The notes: generated from the sequence alone by a model not told the origin. Positions 38,109-47,374 are shown, counted from the stretch's first letter. The stretch: DNA of 64,000 nt from Pandoraea terrae (GCF_902459695.1 NZ_CABPRZ010000015.1:62001-126000), one strand, 5' to 3'. Numbers and translations are program-made.

Positions 38109-39431
38109 GTGGCAAAGGTTACCGTCAAGCAACTGGAGGCGTTTAACTCCGACGATATCGGTTCAACGATCCGCGATGAAGGCGGGTTGTGGGGGAAAGT
38201 TCGGAAAGCGGGTGATAGCGTGAGCGTGACGTTTTGGTATCGCTATCGATGGGGCAGCAAGACCCGCGATTGCGCGTGCGGTACGTGGCCGAACGTCAAA
38301 CTACCAGCGATTCGCGCGACGCGCGATAAAGCGCGTGAGCTCGTGGCGCGCGGGATTGATCCGAACGAACAGCGCGAAGCCGATCGGCACGAACGCGAAG
38401 CCGCAGACGCTGCACGCAAGGTCGCACAGGCAGCACAGGATGCGCGACTGACGGTAAGCCAGCTGTTCCACAACTGGGCGATGACGGACCTCGCTAACCG
38501 CAAGGACAAGGGCGCGGAGACCAAGCGCGGACTTCTTAAAGACGTCCTGCCCGCCATCGGTGCGCGCTACGCGGACGAGATTAAGCGCGCGGACCTCATG
38601 AAGATTCTCGACGCCGTGAAAACCCGCGGCGCGCTCCGGTTGGCCAATCGGCTGCTCGCGGAACTTCGACAGATGTTTGGCTATGCGGTTGTTCGTGAGA
38701 TCGTGACGGTTGACCCGACGACCGGCATCGAGAAAAAGCATGTTGGCGGGCCAAATGAAGAACGCGAACGTACGCTGTCGGACAAGGAATTGCGTGCCTT
38801 GTCCGCCGCGCTCAAGGCCGCCGGTCTGCTCGATTGCACGCAGCATGCGGTCATGGTGCTGCTGGCAACCAATGCGCGAGTGGGAGAGCTCATCAAAGCC
38901 TGCAAGACCGATATTGACTTGGATGCCTGCACGTGGCGCATCCCGCCCTCGAACGCGAAAAACGACGATGCACACCTGATCTACTTGTCCCCGTTCGCCG
39001 TCGCGCATATGACGCGGCTACTCGCGTTGTCGCACAGCAAGACGTGGGTTCTGCCTGCCTCTCGTGACGACGGCCATATCGATCAGAAGTCCATTACGAA
39101 GCAGATTGCGGACCGGCAACTTCGGTTCTACGACCGCAAAGCACACACGAAGCGGACGAAGCAAGAAAACGCCTTGTTACTTGGGGACGAGAAATGGACG
39201 CCCCATGACCTGCGACGCACAGGGGCAACGATCATGCAGGCGCTTGGCGTACTGCCCGCTGTCATCGAGGCCTGCTTGAACCATCGCGAGCAGAATCGGA
39301 TGAAGCGCATCTATCAGCGACACGACTACGCCGCTGAAAAGCGCGAAGCGTGGCGGCTGCTCGGTGATCGGCTTGACTTATTGACGCGGGACGATACTTC
39401 GAATGTCGTCGTGCTGGCGGCGAAGCAATAA
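38109..39431 (+). CDS. P4-type tyrosine integrase of the tRNA-Pro island
   Basis: A 440-residue integrase of the P4/DUF4102 class. The N-terminal arm-binding domain contains FWYRYRWGSKTRDCACGTWP and LPAIRATRDKARELVARGIDP. The catalytic domain has the first Arg in ATNARVGELIKA, HDLRRTGATIMQALGV, and the Tyr region NRMKRIYQRHDY. It starts at GTG 38109 (AAGAA just upstream). It integrates the island at tRNA-Pro, whose 3' fragment lies next to it. AT-rich DNA at 38000-38050 (TATAAGGATATAATGG) is a likely promoter. Confidence 0.9.
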   Translation: MAKVTVKQLEAFNSDDIGSTIRDEGGLWGKVRKAGDSVSVTFWYRYRWGSKTRDCACGTWPNVKLPAIRATRDKARELVARGIDPNEQREADRHEREAADAARKVAQAAQDARLTVSQLFHNWAMTDLANRKDKGAETKRGLLKDVLPAIGARYADEIKRADLMKILDAVKTRGALRLANRLLAELRQMFGYAVVREIVTVDPTTGIEKKHVGGPNEERERTLSDKELRALSAALKAAGLLDCTQHAVMVLLATNARVGELIKACKTDIDLDACTWRIPPSNAKNDDAHLIYLSPFAVAHMTRLLALSHSKTWVLPASRDDGHIDQKSITKQIADRQLRFYDRKAHTKRTKQENALLLGDEKWTPHDLRRTGATIMQALGVLPAVIEACLNHREQNRMKRIYQRHDYAAEKREAWRLLGDRLDLLTRDDTSNVVVLAAKQ

Positions 39432-39718
39432 TTATCCCATTTGCATCCGCTTCGAATGCGTGGCATCCTAGTTGTGTATGACGTCCATGCCAGTGCAGCG
39501 GCGTGCTATGCATGATGATGTCTACGCAGGCCTCCGCGCCTTCAATGGAGTGAGCAGCGGTACTCGACTGTCTGAGCAACGCTCAGCGGTAGTTCAATAG
39601 TCGTCTCGCAACGGGTCGGCGAAGCTCACTCCGGCGCGCTCTATTTCTCTTTTGAGTGAACGCCGGTCCAACTAACCGGCGCGGTCTCGTTTGCCTGCGC
39701 CCTCGTAATGGACGCATC

Positions 39719-40039
39719 ATGGGCATTACCTTTACCCACAAAGCGGCGGCTCCCACCGCTGTTTCTCCCGCCAACACTACTGCTCTTGCAGACGTGACGC
39801 CAACGCAAAAGAAAAGGCGCGGCGGCGGTGGCGTCAAACCCAAAGCGCCGTTGATCGACTTGAATCAGCCCGGGCGCTTGAGGGTCGCCAACCTGATGGC
39901 GCTGTACAACCTCGCCAGTGCCAACACACTCTATACACGGTTGCACCTGGGAAAAATACCACCGCCTGATGGTCGCGACGGAAAAAGCCCGTACTGGCTG
40001 ACCAGCACAATCCGCGCACATTTGGAAGGCCAGAAATAG
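39719..40039 (+). CDS. Excisionase-like helix-turn-helix protein
   Basis: A 106-residue protein; I choose ATG 39719 (MGITFTHK). The first half is Ala/Thr-rich with a basic KKRRGGGGVKPK, probably flexible. The C-terminal half, RVANLMALYNLASANTLYTR followed by KIPPPDGRDGKSPYW, has the layout of AlpA/excisionase winged helices. Located between integrase and replication helicase, it likely controls excision or the repA-like gene. Confidence 0.65.
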   Translation: MGITFTHKAAAPTAVSPANTTALADVTPTQKKRRGGGGVKPKAPLIDLNQPGRLRVANLMALYNLASANTLYTRLHLGKIPPPDGRDGKSPYWLTSTIRAHLEGQK

Positions 40040-40050
40040 CGGCGCCTCGT

Positions 40051-40064
40051 CGCACTTGATTGCA
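40051..40064 (-). repeat. Degenerate copy of the 14-bp island motif
   Basis: CGCACTTGATTGCA differs from TGCAATTGATTGCA at three positions. Listed as a possible decayed site between the excisionase-like and helicase genes; weaker than the exact copies. Confidence 0.35.
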
Positions 40065-40099
40065 AGATGCGTGCGGACGCGAAGGAATGCCATCGGCAG

Positions 40100-40137
40100 A
40101 AAAAACGGCCCGAGGTGCTGCGATCAGCATCCGGGCC
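40100..40137 (-). terminator. Hairpin with T-run on the minus strand
   Basis: GGCCCG (40107-40112) pairs with CGGGCC (40132-40137), with an inner GCTG/CAGC stem. On the minus strand it is followed by six T residues (40105-40100). No minus-strand gene feeds into it; it lies between two plus-strand genes, so it may block antisense transcription or serve an unannotated RNA. Confidence 0.65.
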
Positions 40138-40190
40138 AAGTGTAAATTTCGTTTAGAGGAAGCACGTATTATAGGCGTGCATAGACAACC

Positions 40191-41822
40191 ATGTCAGTCA
40201 CAGTTTCGAACAAACCGCTGGTCGATGCTGCACAACAAACCGCTGGGATGGCCGTTGCGGTCGTGGATGGGTTGCCGAAACCATCCGCGACAAGTGGATC
40301 GCCTGTAGCTCCGGCAGGCGCCTCGGATTGCGCGGTGTTTGCTTCGACCGCGACAGGGACTACCTGCTCAACCACGAACCCAAGCTGGAAGTTCAGCACG
40401 CAACAGTTCCACGGGTACCAGGTTTATAAAAATTCCTTCGAGTTGAAGGCACTGCAGTGGGTCGAGGATCATATTCACCTTAGGCCCGAACTGTTCGGCG
40501 ACTACCGGAACGTGTTAATCCAGCTTCACATCAGCGAAAAGGCGTTTTGTGACTGGAGCGCGGCACATGGCTTGGACCGTGCCGAAGCGCGGGAATACAT
40601 GCTCTATTACAGTGGCGTCAACCACAGTGTGGCAATGGCAAAAGGCATTCCCACCTCGGAGGCGGAGAATCTCAAGCCGGAAATAACAGTAAAGCCCGAT
40701 CTGATTTTTTCACTGGCTTGCGAGTGCGGATTTATCTGGCACTCCCCCTGGAAATCCAATGCTGAGGTCGATGAGGAAGAGGCTGCCAAACTCGCCGCGC
40801 AAGCCGAAGCGAAAAAGGCCCTCAAACTCGCTTCAATGCGATATCAGTTACGGTCGGCCACGGACCTGATGAGCGCGCCACCGATGAGGTGGCTGGTCCG
40901 CGACGTATTACCAGCGACTGGTTTGGCAGCACTGTATGGCCCACCGGGCTCCGGCAAAAGCTTCCTGCTCCTCGACTTATGCACTGCCGTCGCCAGCGGC
41001 ACACAGTGGTTCGGACATTTTGTGAAATCTCCAGCGCCAGTCGTGTACGCTGTGCTGGAGGGCCAAGGGGCGTTCGGCAATCGACTCCGGGCGTGGCGCA
41101 CCGAACACAACAATACGCCGCTCCCGGAGCGCCTGAGGCTCATGACGGATCCGCTCGATCTAAAAAAGCCAGGCGATGTGAAGGACCTGTGCGACGCGGT
41201 GCTTGCTAACGGTGGTGAAGGCGGATTGATTGTGCTCGATACGTTAAGTCGTGCAGCACCGGGCATGGACGAAAACAGCGCCTCAGACATGGGTAATCTG
41301 ATCGCTGCCTGCTCAACCATTCAGCAAAAGACCAACAGCATGGTGCTAGTCGTACACCATACAGGCAAAACCGAAGGCAAGGGTCTTCGCGGTCATAGCA
41401 GCCTCACCGGAGCGGTAGATACTGCGATCGAAACCTCGCGTAATGGCGACTATCGCGAATGGACTGTCGCGAAGTCCAGGGACAGCGCAGACGGTGAACG
41501 TCACGGCTTCGTGCTGAAGCTGGTCACCATGGGTCCCGATGAGTACGGCCAGCCGGTGTCGAGCTACGTCGTTGCGCCGATGGATGGCCCAGCACCACCT
41601 GCGAAGAAATTGCCTGCAAGCCTTGGGCAGGTGAAGCTGGTGTTCGATCACCTGAGCAAGGAGGCAGCACCCATGAAATTCGGCAAGCTGTGTGAGGCTG
41701 TCAAGGCATGGTACGCCAACCAGGGCAACGAGAAGGGATTCAACAAGTGGAACATTCGACGGGACTACGCGAAGCACTTCGGAACAGACAAGCCGGGAGA
41801 TGACACGCTGGTTTCTCTTTGA
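40191..41822 (+). CDS. RepA-like AAA ATPase/replicative helicase
   Basis: A 543-residue protein. The N-terminal half (about 60-215) contains CECGFIWHSPW and is unassigned. The C-terminal half is a RecA-fold hexameric helicase of the RepA type: Walker A GPPGSGKS (250-257), Walker B GGLIVLDTLSRAAPG, and VVHHTGKTEGKGLRGHSS as the motif 3 region. Such helicases start replication of plasmids and some integrative elements. The cluster of TCCTCA/TGAGGA hexamers that begins right after the stop codon may be its origin. Confidence 0.82.
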   Translation: MSVTVSNKPLVDAAQQTAGMAVAVVDGLPKPSATSGSPVAPAGASDCAVFASTATGTTCSTTNPSWKFSTQQFHGYQVYKNSFELKALQWVEDHIHLRPELFGDYRNVLIQLHISEKAFCDWSAAHGLDRAEAREYMLYYSGVNHSVAMAKGIPTSEAENLKPEITVKPDLIFSLACECGFIWHSPWKSNAEVDEEEAAKLAAQAEAKKALKLASMRYQLRSATDLMSAPPMRWLVRDVLPATGLAALYGPPGSGKSFLLLDLCTAVASGTQWFGHFVKSPAPVVYAVLEGQGAFGNRLRAWRTEHNNTPLPERLRLMTDPLDLKKPGDVKDLCDAVLANGGEGGLIVLDTLSRAAPGMDENSASDMGNLIAACSTIQQKTNSMVLVVHHTGKTEGKGLRGHSSLTGAVDTAIETSRNGDYREWTVAKSRDSADGERHGFVLKLVTMGPDEYGQPVSSYVVAPMDGPAPPAKKLPASLGQVKLVFDHLSKEAAPMKFGKLCEAVKAWYANQGNEKGFNKWNIRRDYAKHFGTDKPGDDTLVSL

Positions 41823-41823
41823 C

Positions 41824-42002
41824 TCCTCAGCCTTAGTCATCAGTTCCTCCACCCCTCAACCCTATAGGGTTTTGAGGAGAGTGAGGAGGACTCCTCAAGC
41901 TTCATCAAATTGAATTGAGGAATTGCCAAACCCTTTCTGGTATTGGGATTTCGGCCGATTTCACTGCTCCTCAGGGGAGCCTTTCCTCAACCCGCTTGAG
42001 GA
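41824..42002. repeat. Iteron-like cluster of TCCTCA/TGAGGA, candidate origin
   Basis: Eight exact hexamers TCCTCA or its complement within 180 bp: starts at 41824, 41873, 41882, 41892, 41916, 41968, 41984 and 41997. Two larger inverted repeats use them: CCTCAACCCTA/TAGGGTTTTGAGG at 41854-41878 and CTCCTCAAGC (41891-41900) with GCTTGAGGAG (41994-42003). Chance would give about 0.1 copies. The place directly behind the RepA-like helicase gene suggests a replication origin of the excised island. The rest of 41823-42269 has no gene. Confidence 0.6.
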
Positions 42003-42231
42003 GCTCCGAAACGCCGTAATGAAGAAGCGTCCGTGATTGTCTTTCATGCGGCGCGGAACACTTGGGCAAGACCTTTGTAGCCTTCGGAGTTGTCGGCGAG
42101 CAGGTGTTGAGACTGTCGCAGCCTGTACCACGAAACAGTTGCAGATTGAACTTTATGTCGTGTGCATTGTTCGGTACGCTTCGCCTCGGTATGCTGCTAT
42201 CAGTACCCATAGTTTAGGGTTGAACGATCCG

Positions 42232-42245
42232 TGCAATCAATTGCA
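42232..42245 (+). repeat. 14-bp island motif, exact, CA orientation
   Basis: TGCAATCAATTGCA; extended arms GTGCAAT/ATTGCAC. It lies 24 bases before ATG 42270. Confidence 0.85.
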
Positions 42246-42269
42246 CGACCGGAAAATGGTGGCGCAAAC

Positions 42270-43118
42270 ATGACGACGGCGAAGCAGACGGCAGCCAACC
42301 AAAAAAACGCCCATAAGAGCTTGGGGCCAGTAACCCCTCAGGGTAAAGTCAAGGCCAGCGGCAATGCAATGAAGCATGGCGTCTTGAGCGCGCGACTGCT
42401 TCTCGATGACGAGAACCCGGAAGATTTCCAGCTTCTGCTCGACGGGTTGCAGGCGTCGCTGCGCCCGAACGGTAGTCTCGAACTGACTCTGGTCGAGCGA
42501 ATCGCCGTGTCGATATGGCGGCAGCAACGCCTGGTCCGCGCGGAAACCGCAGGTATCGAACTGAGCCGACGTCTCGAGGCGAAAGGTAATCGCCGTCAGA
42601 TCGAGAGTGCGATGGGCATGGTCTACCCCAAGCAGATCGAAGACGGCGATCTTGAGCCACCGTCTGATGACGACGGGCTCGACGCCGAGTATTTCGAATA
42701 CTGCCAAACCCTCGTCGAGGAATACCACAACCTCGACCGGACTTCACTCGAGGGCAACGACATTGCCCGCTTGGAGCAAGTCGCCTCGACTATGCATGCG
42801 GCGTTGCGTGAGGAGGCAGCCAGTGCTCACGTGACCGTCGCGCAGTATGTGCAGACGCTCAAACGTGGTCTGCTGGGCTGGGTCAACAAGACAGTGGATT
42901 CTTGCTGTTCCGAGATGGCGCATATGCGTCGGCGCGCCACTATCGTCGAGGTGGCTGACTTCGTGCGGTCCCGCCAGTCGGCGCCGATCGGTCAGGAGCT
43001 ACTCTGCAAATACCAGACCGCGCTGGACAATGAAATGTACCGGGCGATGCGTGCACTGCGGGAAGCTCAGGAATGGCGCCTCAAGACGCTCGACGACGGT
43101 ACCGTGGCCGCAGCCTAG
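42270..43118 (+). CDS. Unknown mobile-element protein with 'KSLGPxTPQGKxxxxxNAxKHG' start
   Basis: A 282-residue protein. The N-terminus NQKNAHKSLGPVTPQGKVKA followed by GNAMKHGVLSARLL is a well-known but uncharacterised signature found in proteins on mobile elements; it resembles a short DNA- or protein-binding peptide. The remainder is helical, with ALREEAASAHVTVAQYVQTL and acidic linkers (EDGDLEPPSDDDG). No enzyme motif is visible. ATG 42270 is chosen because the motif starts right after it. One copy of the 14-bp island motif sits on each side of the gene (42232 exact; 43199 variant). Confidence 0.7.
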   Translation: MTTAKQTAANQKNAHKSLGPVTPQGKVKASGNAMKHGVLSARLLLDDENPEDFQLLLDGLQASLRPNGSLELTLVERIAVSIWRQQRLVRAETAGIELSRRLEAKGNRRQIESAMGMVYPKQIEDGDLEPPSDDDGLDAEYFEYCQTLVEEYHNLDRTSLEGNDIARLEQVASTMHAALREEAASAHVTVAQYVQTLKRGLLGWVNKTVDSCCSEMAHMRRRATIVEVADFVRSRQSAPIGQELLCKYQTALDNEMYRAMRALREAQEWRLKTLDDGTVAAA

Positions 43119-43198
43119 AGTGATACGTCGGGCAGAAATGGGTTCGTTTGGGAGGTCGGCAATCTGAAACTGGAGTCTCACGAGGCCCCCGCAGTTCC

Positions 43199-43212
43199 TG
43201 CAAGCAATTGCA
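43199..43212 (+). repeat. 14-bp island motif, one mismatch
   Basis: TGCAAGCAATTGCA, one base different, CA orientation, between the 42270 gene and the DUF4160 gene. The 320-bp interval 43119-43438 holds no supported gene; a 62-codon frame at 43148-43336 overlaps this site and lacks support. Confidence 0.6.
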
Positions 43213-43438
43213 ACGGCTGATCGCGTCCTCAGCATCGACCAACAATCGGAGGTTTACTGCCTTGGGAAAGGTCATCGATCTAATCGACGGCAAGCCGTGC
43301 TGGCAGCTCGTAGCGATCCGTGATGGCGCGAAGTAAACCGAAGCCACGACAGGCTATCGGGCTTGGTCGAGCGCTTTACATCACCTATGATAATGCTGTA
43401 CCCAGCGAAACCTCGATTTCAATCCCCGGGGCCCATCA

Positions 43439-43861
43439 GTGAACAGGCTAAGGTATCTGATCGCCGTGCTACGCGCCAGGTTTGGCCGTCCACAGATACG
43501 TGACAAAGACCTTGCGTCGCTTCGGGATGCATTGTCCAAAGTGGATTTTGAGTTCGCCACACCGCATGAGGAGCGTATCCGCCCTTTACGGCTGTCGGGG
43601 AATGGGCAAATGAAGATCAAGATGTATCAGGAGCCAGGGCATTCGAGGCCACATTTTCACGTGGACTATGGACCGTATAACCACGTGGCGGTTTATGCAG
43701 TGGATACTGGGGAAAGGATAGAGGGTAACCTCGATCAAAAGTACGATAAAGCTGTATCCGCCTGGGCCATTGCCAACAAACCTAACCTGTTCGCGATATG
43801 GCGTGCTCTGCAAGCTGGCGAACTGGAATCCGCGTTTGTCAAATCTTTATCGGCGCTTTAA
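43439..43861 (+). CDS. DUF4160 protein
   Basis: A 140-residue protein. The segment MKIKMYQEPGHSRPHFHVDY with following AVYAVDTGERIEGNL is the DUF4160 signature. Members often lie beside antitoxin-like DUF2442 genes and are suspected to belong to toxin-antitoxin pairs, but no such partner is seen here; the N-terminal ~50 residues may stand in. Start GTG 43439. It stands alone between two copies of the island motif. Confidence 0.75.
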   Translation: MNRLRYLIAVLRARFGRPQIRDKDLASLRDALSKVDFEFATPHEERIRPLRLSGNGQMKIKMYQEPGHSRPHFHVDYGPYNHVAVYAVDTGERIEGNLDQKYDKAVSAWAIANKPNLFAIWRALQAGELESAFVKSLSAL

Positions 43862-44040
43862 ACCACGGGGCCACCCCGAGCACCCTCGCGTGTGCCGTCT
43901 TTCCAGCCGATTGCGTTGGAGCGCCATACGACCTTGATCCTCGGCCGCCGATAATCTTTTCCGTCATCCGATGGCACCGCTCTCAAGGTTCGGGTCGCTC
44001 CAATGCAATCTGTGGCTTGACGCTGAGACGATCGCTGATT

Positions 44041-44055
44041 TTGCAATGATTGCAA
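44041..44055. repeat. Variant of island motif with one-base centre
   Basis: TTGCAATGATTGCAA has the same arms, TGCAAT and ATTGCA, but a single G between them. It lies between the DUF4160 and phosphoesterase genes, in a 319-bp interval (43862-44180) without other features. Confidence 0.55.
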
Positions 44056-44180
44056 ATTCGCACAGACGGAAAGCGCGTACAGTGATCGATCCGCGTGCTT
44101 GTCCGAACAGCTAAGCCCAGGTGGTTCTGCTATGCTTTTTGATGGGCGGTCATGAGTCAAAAATCAAAAAAAGGCGGGCT

Positions 44181-45113
44181 ATGGACTATGACATCATCGG
44201 GGACGTGCACGGTCATGCGGACAAGCTGACCGCACTGCTGCAGCGGCTCGGCTACCGCGAGCGGATGGGGGCATGGCGTCATCAGGATCGCACGGCGGTC
44301 TTCGTCGGCGACTTTATCGACCGCGGCCCACACCAACTCGACACGATCGATATCGTCCGCCCCATGGTTGATGCTGGCAGCGCGCTGGCTGTGATGGGGA
44401 ACCACGAATTCAACGCAATTGCGTGGTACCTGCGTGATCCCGATCAGGACGACGAATATCTGCGGCCCCGCAAGGGCGAGGTGGGTGAGAAGAACCGCCA
44501 TCAGCATGCAGCGTTCTTGGCCGAAGTCGAGCATAAGCCTGACCTGCACGGTGAAATCATTGACTGGTTCCTTACTCTGCCGCTCTGGCTCGAATTGCCC
44601 GAACTGCGGGTGATTCATGCCTGCTGGCATCCCAGCTATATGGCGGTGCTTGAAGCACGCTTAAGGCTGGGACACCTGCTGGACGACGCAATGATGGTCA
44701 AGGCCAGTCGCAAGGGCTCGGTTGAATACCGCATGATCGAGGCCCTCTTAAAGGGCTTGGAGGTCCGGCTTCCCGCGGGCTGTTCGTTCGTCGACAAGTC
44801 GGGCATTACACGCCACGAGGCGCGCACACGCTGGTGGGACGCCACGGCGACGACCTATCGGCAGGCGGCGCTAGTTCCCCCTGAAACGAAAGCCCAACTC
44901 CCCGATACCGAGATACCTGAGGGCGCGAGGATCGGCTATTCCGGCGACAAACCCGTATTCGTCGGTCACTACTGGATGACTGGCAGCCCCGCTATTCAGT
45001 CGCCTACGGTCGCGTGCGTCGACTACAGCGCCGGTAGGGATGGTCCGCTTGTGGCCTACCGTTGGAGCTGCGAGTCGGAGTTATCGGCGCGAAATTTTGT
45101 TTCGTCGCAGTAA
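44181..45113 (+). CDS. Calcineurin-like metallophosphoesterase
   Basis: A 310-residue phosphatase with the metal-binding set GDVHGH (7-12), GDFIDRG (43-49), GNHE (73-76), a later His in VIHACWHP, and GHYW near the C-terminus. These belong to the PrpE/ApaH-like bis-nucleosyl tetraphosphatase or protein-phosphatase branch. ATG 44181 (MDYDIIGD) is chosen because the fold begins there. The Sel1-repeat gene starts 11 bases after its stop, indicating one transcription unit. Role on the island unknown; nucleotide signalling is possible. Confidence 0.88.
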   Translation: MDYDIIGDVHGHADKLTALLQRLGYRERMGAWRHQDRTAVFVGDFIDRGPHQLDTIDIVRPMVDAGSALAVMGNHEFNAIAWYLRDPDQDDEYLRPRKGEVGEKNRHQHAAFLAEVEHKPDLHGEIIDWFLTLPLWLELPELRVIHACWHPSYMAVLEARLRLGHLLDDAMMVKASRKGSVEYRMIEALLKGLEVRLPAGCSFVDKSGITRHEARTRWWDATATTYRQAALVPPETKAQLPDTEIPEGARIGYSGDKPVFVGHYWMTGSPAIQSPTVACVDYSAGRDGPLVAYRWSCESELSARNFVSSQ

Positions 45114-45124
45114 CGGGGGCAGCC

Positions 45125-46060
45125 ATGTCGCCGAAATTTGAAGCGAAAATCAAGAAAGCGAAGCGGGGCGATGTCGACGCGCAGTTCGCGGTGGCGGAAG
45201 CGTATCGCACCGGCAAGGGTGTCGACGAAGATTGTGCGCAAGCGCTGTATTGGTACCGCGCCGCAGCGGGACAGGGCAACGTTAGCGCGCAGAACAATCT
45301 GGGCACGATGTTTCAGAGAGGAATCGGCACCGAGAAGAATTCAAAAATGGCGGTCTACTGGTATCGGCAAGCCGCCGAGCAGGGGGAAAGGGTTGCGCAG
45401 TTCAATCTTGCCATGCGTTATGCGCGCGGGGATGGCGTCGAACAGAACGATACGGAAGCCGCGCACTGGTTCGCGAAGTCGGCTGCACAGGGTTACACCG
45501 AGGCCATTGGGGAACTCGGAACAATGTACCGGTTTGGGCGAGGGGTGCCGCGGGACATCGTGGCTGCAGCCCGCTATCACACAACAGCAGCCCGGAAGGG
45601 CGACGTCACGTCGATCGGTAACTTGCTGGGTTATCAGAGTGAGATTGAAAGCGCTGCCTTGAGTGGGAGCACCGTTGCGGCGCTGTGCCTCTCCGAGATG
45701 TACGGGAACGGAGTGCCCGTCGAGAAGGATTTGACGAAGTCCCGCGCATGGCTGGAAAGGGCGCGAAGAAATTGCCGATCCGATGACCTCATTGAAACGT
45801 GGGACCAGTTGGCACAGATGGAACGGGAATTAGGAGCAGCGTCTGAAATGGGCGAGCAACTCGACAAGTATGGCCTCGACCCGGACAAGTTCGACAACGA
45901 TTTTCCCGGTCGCCCTGATCCGGAACCGGGTTCGGACGAGGAAAACGAAGACTTCGAAGGCATCTACCAGTCGGGCGTTGTGGTGCCCCCGCACTCGTAC
46001 TGCTACAAGGAATGGTGTGACTGGCTCGCGAAGAACCATCCTGGCGAGAAGGCGACATGA
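45125..46060 (+). CDS. Sel1-like repeat protein
   Basis: A 311-residue protein of Sel1/TPR-like repeats (A-x-Y-x-x-G-x-G-V-x-x-D-x-x-x-A), for example AEAYRTGKGVDEDCAQALYW, TMFQRGIGTEKNSKMAVYWY, RYARGDGVEQNDTEAAHWF and EMYGNGVPVEKDLTKSRAW. The C-terminal tail is acidic (EPGSDEENEDFEG). No signal peptide, so it is cytoplasmic and likely a protein-binding scaffold. It follows the phosphoesterase gene by 11 bases. Confidence 0.88.
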   Translation: MSPKFEAKIKKAKRGDVDAQFAVAEAYRTGKGVDEDCAQALYWYRAAAGQGNVSAQNNLGTMFQRGIGTEKNSKMAVYWYRQAAEQGERVAQFNLAMRYARGDGVEQNDTEAAHWFAKSAAQGYTEAIGELGTMYRFGRGVPRDIVAAARYHTTAARKGDVTSIGNLLGYQSEIESAALSGSTVAALCLSEMYGNGVPVEKDLTKSRAWLERARRNCRSDDLIETWDQLAQMERELGAASEMGEQLDKYGLDPDKFDNDFPGRPDPEPGSDEENEDFEGIYQSGVVVPPHSYCYKEWCDWLAKNHPGEKAT

Positions 46061-46092
46061 TCGACGAACGGCCCCTGCGACAAGTGCGTTTT

Positions 46093-46106
46093 TGCAATCA
46101 ATTGCA
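46093..46106 (+). repeat. 14-bp island motif, exact, CA orientation
   Basis: TGCAATCAATTGCA, 33 bases after the Sel1 gene stop and 92 bases before the ADP-ribosylglycohydrolase start. Confidence 0.85.
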
Positions 46107-46198
46107 CAAGACGTCGGACAAAGGACGCAGGCACTCGACAGCGGGGTTGGCCAGACGGAAAGCGGGGCAACCGACACCCGCTGATGAGGAAGCCCGAC

Positions 46199-47374
46199 AT
46201 GCAAGATTCCTTCCCCTGCGTACCTTCTGACCCGATCAAGCGCAGTCGCTTTCGCGGCTGCCTGGTGGGAGGCGCAGTCGGTGATGCGCTCGGCGCTCCA
46301 ATTGAATTCATGAGCCTCCCGGACATTCGGCGCCAATTCGACTCCGGCGGCATTCTCGACTTCGCGGCGGCTTACGGTCGGGTCGGCGCCATCACTGACG
46401 ACACGCAGATGACGCTGTTCACGGGCGACGGAATTCTGCGCGCCCACGTGGGTGCTGTTCTGTGCGGCGACACCCCTAGATTCGGGGACGCCACCGCGCA
46501 GGCTTACCTGCGATGGCTTCGCACGCAGGGCGTCAAACCGAAGGTCGCCGAGCCGCCAGGCGAGTCTGGCTGGCTTGCCGAACAGCGCGAACTGTTCAGC
46601 CGCCGTGCCCCCGGCAATACCTGTCTCGCTGTGCTTCGCGCACTGACCAGGTACGCTGATCGGGCCAGCAATGACAGCAAGGGCTGCGGCGGGGTGATGC
46701 GTGTCGCTCCAGTTGGAATGTTCGTTGCGAATTGGATCAATGATTCAGAGGTCCAGAACCCAATCGGGCAGGCGTTCTCCGTCGCCACAGATATTGCGGC
46801 GATCACGCACGGCCACCCTACGAGGCAGTTCACCGCGGGGGTTTTCGCAGTCGTCGTCGCGTTGTTGCTTGTGGGCGTGCCGCTGACCAATGCGATCGAC
46901 CGCGCTAAGACCGAACTTCGACAGCGTGATCGGCACGAGGAAACGCTCGCTGCGATCGAGAATGCGGAGCAGTTCGCTGCGGACCGCCACGGGCAAGTTG
47001 ATGCTCTGCAAGAACTCGGCGAAGGGTGGGTGGCTGAGGAGGCGCTCGCCATAAGCCTCTATTGCGCCCTCTCGACGCCTGACTTCGAGGCTGGCGTTGT
47101 GCTGGCCGTCAACCACGATGGCGACAGCGACTCAACGGGCGCTATCGCGGGCAATTTGCTAGGGGCCATGATGGGCGTCGATGCGATCCCTGAACGGTGG
47201 CGCGTGACGCTCGAGCTCGCCGATGCGATCGGTGCGATGGCAGACGACCTCGCTACGGTTCGAGAATGGCGTATCAATGATTCCTGCTGCACGACCGAAT
47301 GCGATTTCTACGTGAGACGCTATCCGCCGTGCTCAACAATGAGCGAGCCAAATGGAACTTCAAATAAAACTTGA
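46199..47374 (+). CDS. ADP-ribosylglycohydrolase (DraG-like)
   Basis: A 391-residue DraG-fold hydrolase that removes ADP-ribose from proteins or nucleic acids. Metal-binding motifs are in place: GDALGAP (28-34), ITDDTQMT (65-72), and HDGDSDSTGAIAGNLLGA near 310-325. The start ATG 46199 has AGGA 8 bases upstream; ATG 46184 is also open. The last ~25 residues run past the conserved fold and overlap the next gene by 23 bases. On a defence-type island it could reverse a toxin or phage ADP-ribosylation; that is inference. Confidence 0.9.
   Translation: MQDSFPCVPSDPIKRSRFRGCLVGGAVGDALGAPIEFMSLPDIRRQFDSGGILDFAAAYGRVGAITDDTQMTLFTGDGILRAHVGAVLCGDTPRFGDATAQAYLRWLRTQGVKPKVAEPPGESGWLAEQRELFSRRAPGNTCLAVLRALTRYADRASNDSKGCGGVMRVAPVGMFVANWINDSEVQNPIGQAFSVATDIAAITHGHPTRQFTAGVFAVVVALLLVGVPLTNAIDRAKTELRQRDRHEETLAAIENAEQFAADRHGQVDALQELGEGWVAEEALAISLYCALSTPDFEAGVVLAVNHDGDSDSTGAIAGNLLGAMMGVDAIPERWRVTLELADAIGAMADDLATVREWRINDSCCTTECDFYVRRYPPCSTMSEPNGTSNKT

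Noticed and set aside
41824-42002. CRISPR array
   Set aside because: The hexamers are short, irregularly spaced and in both orientations; there are no repeat-spacer units and no cas genes in the window.
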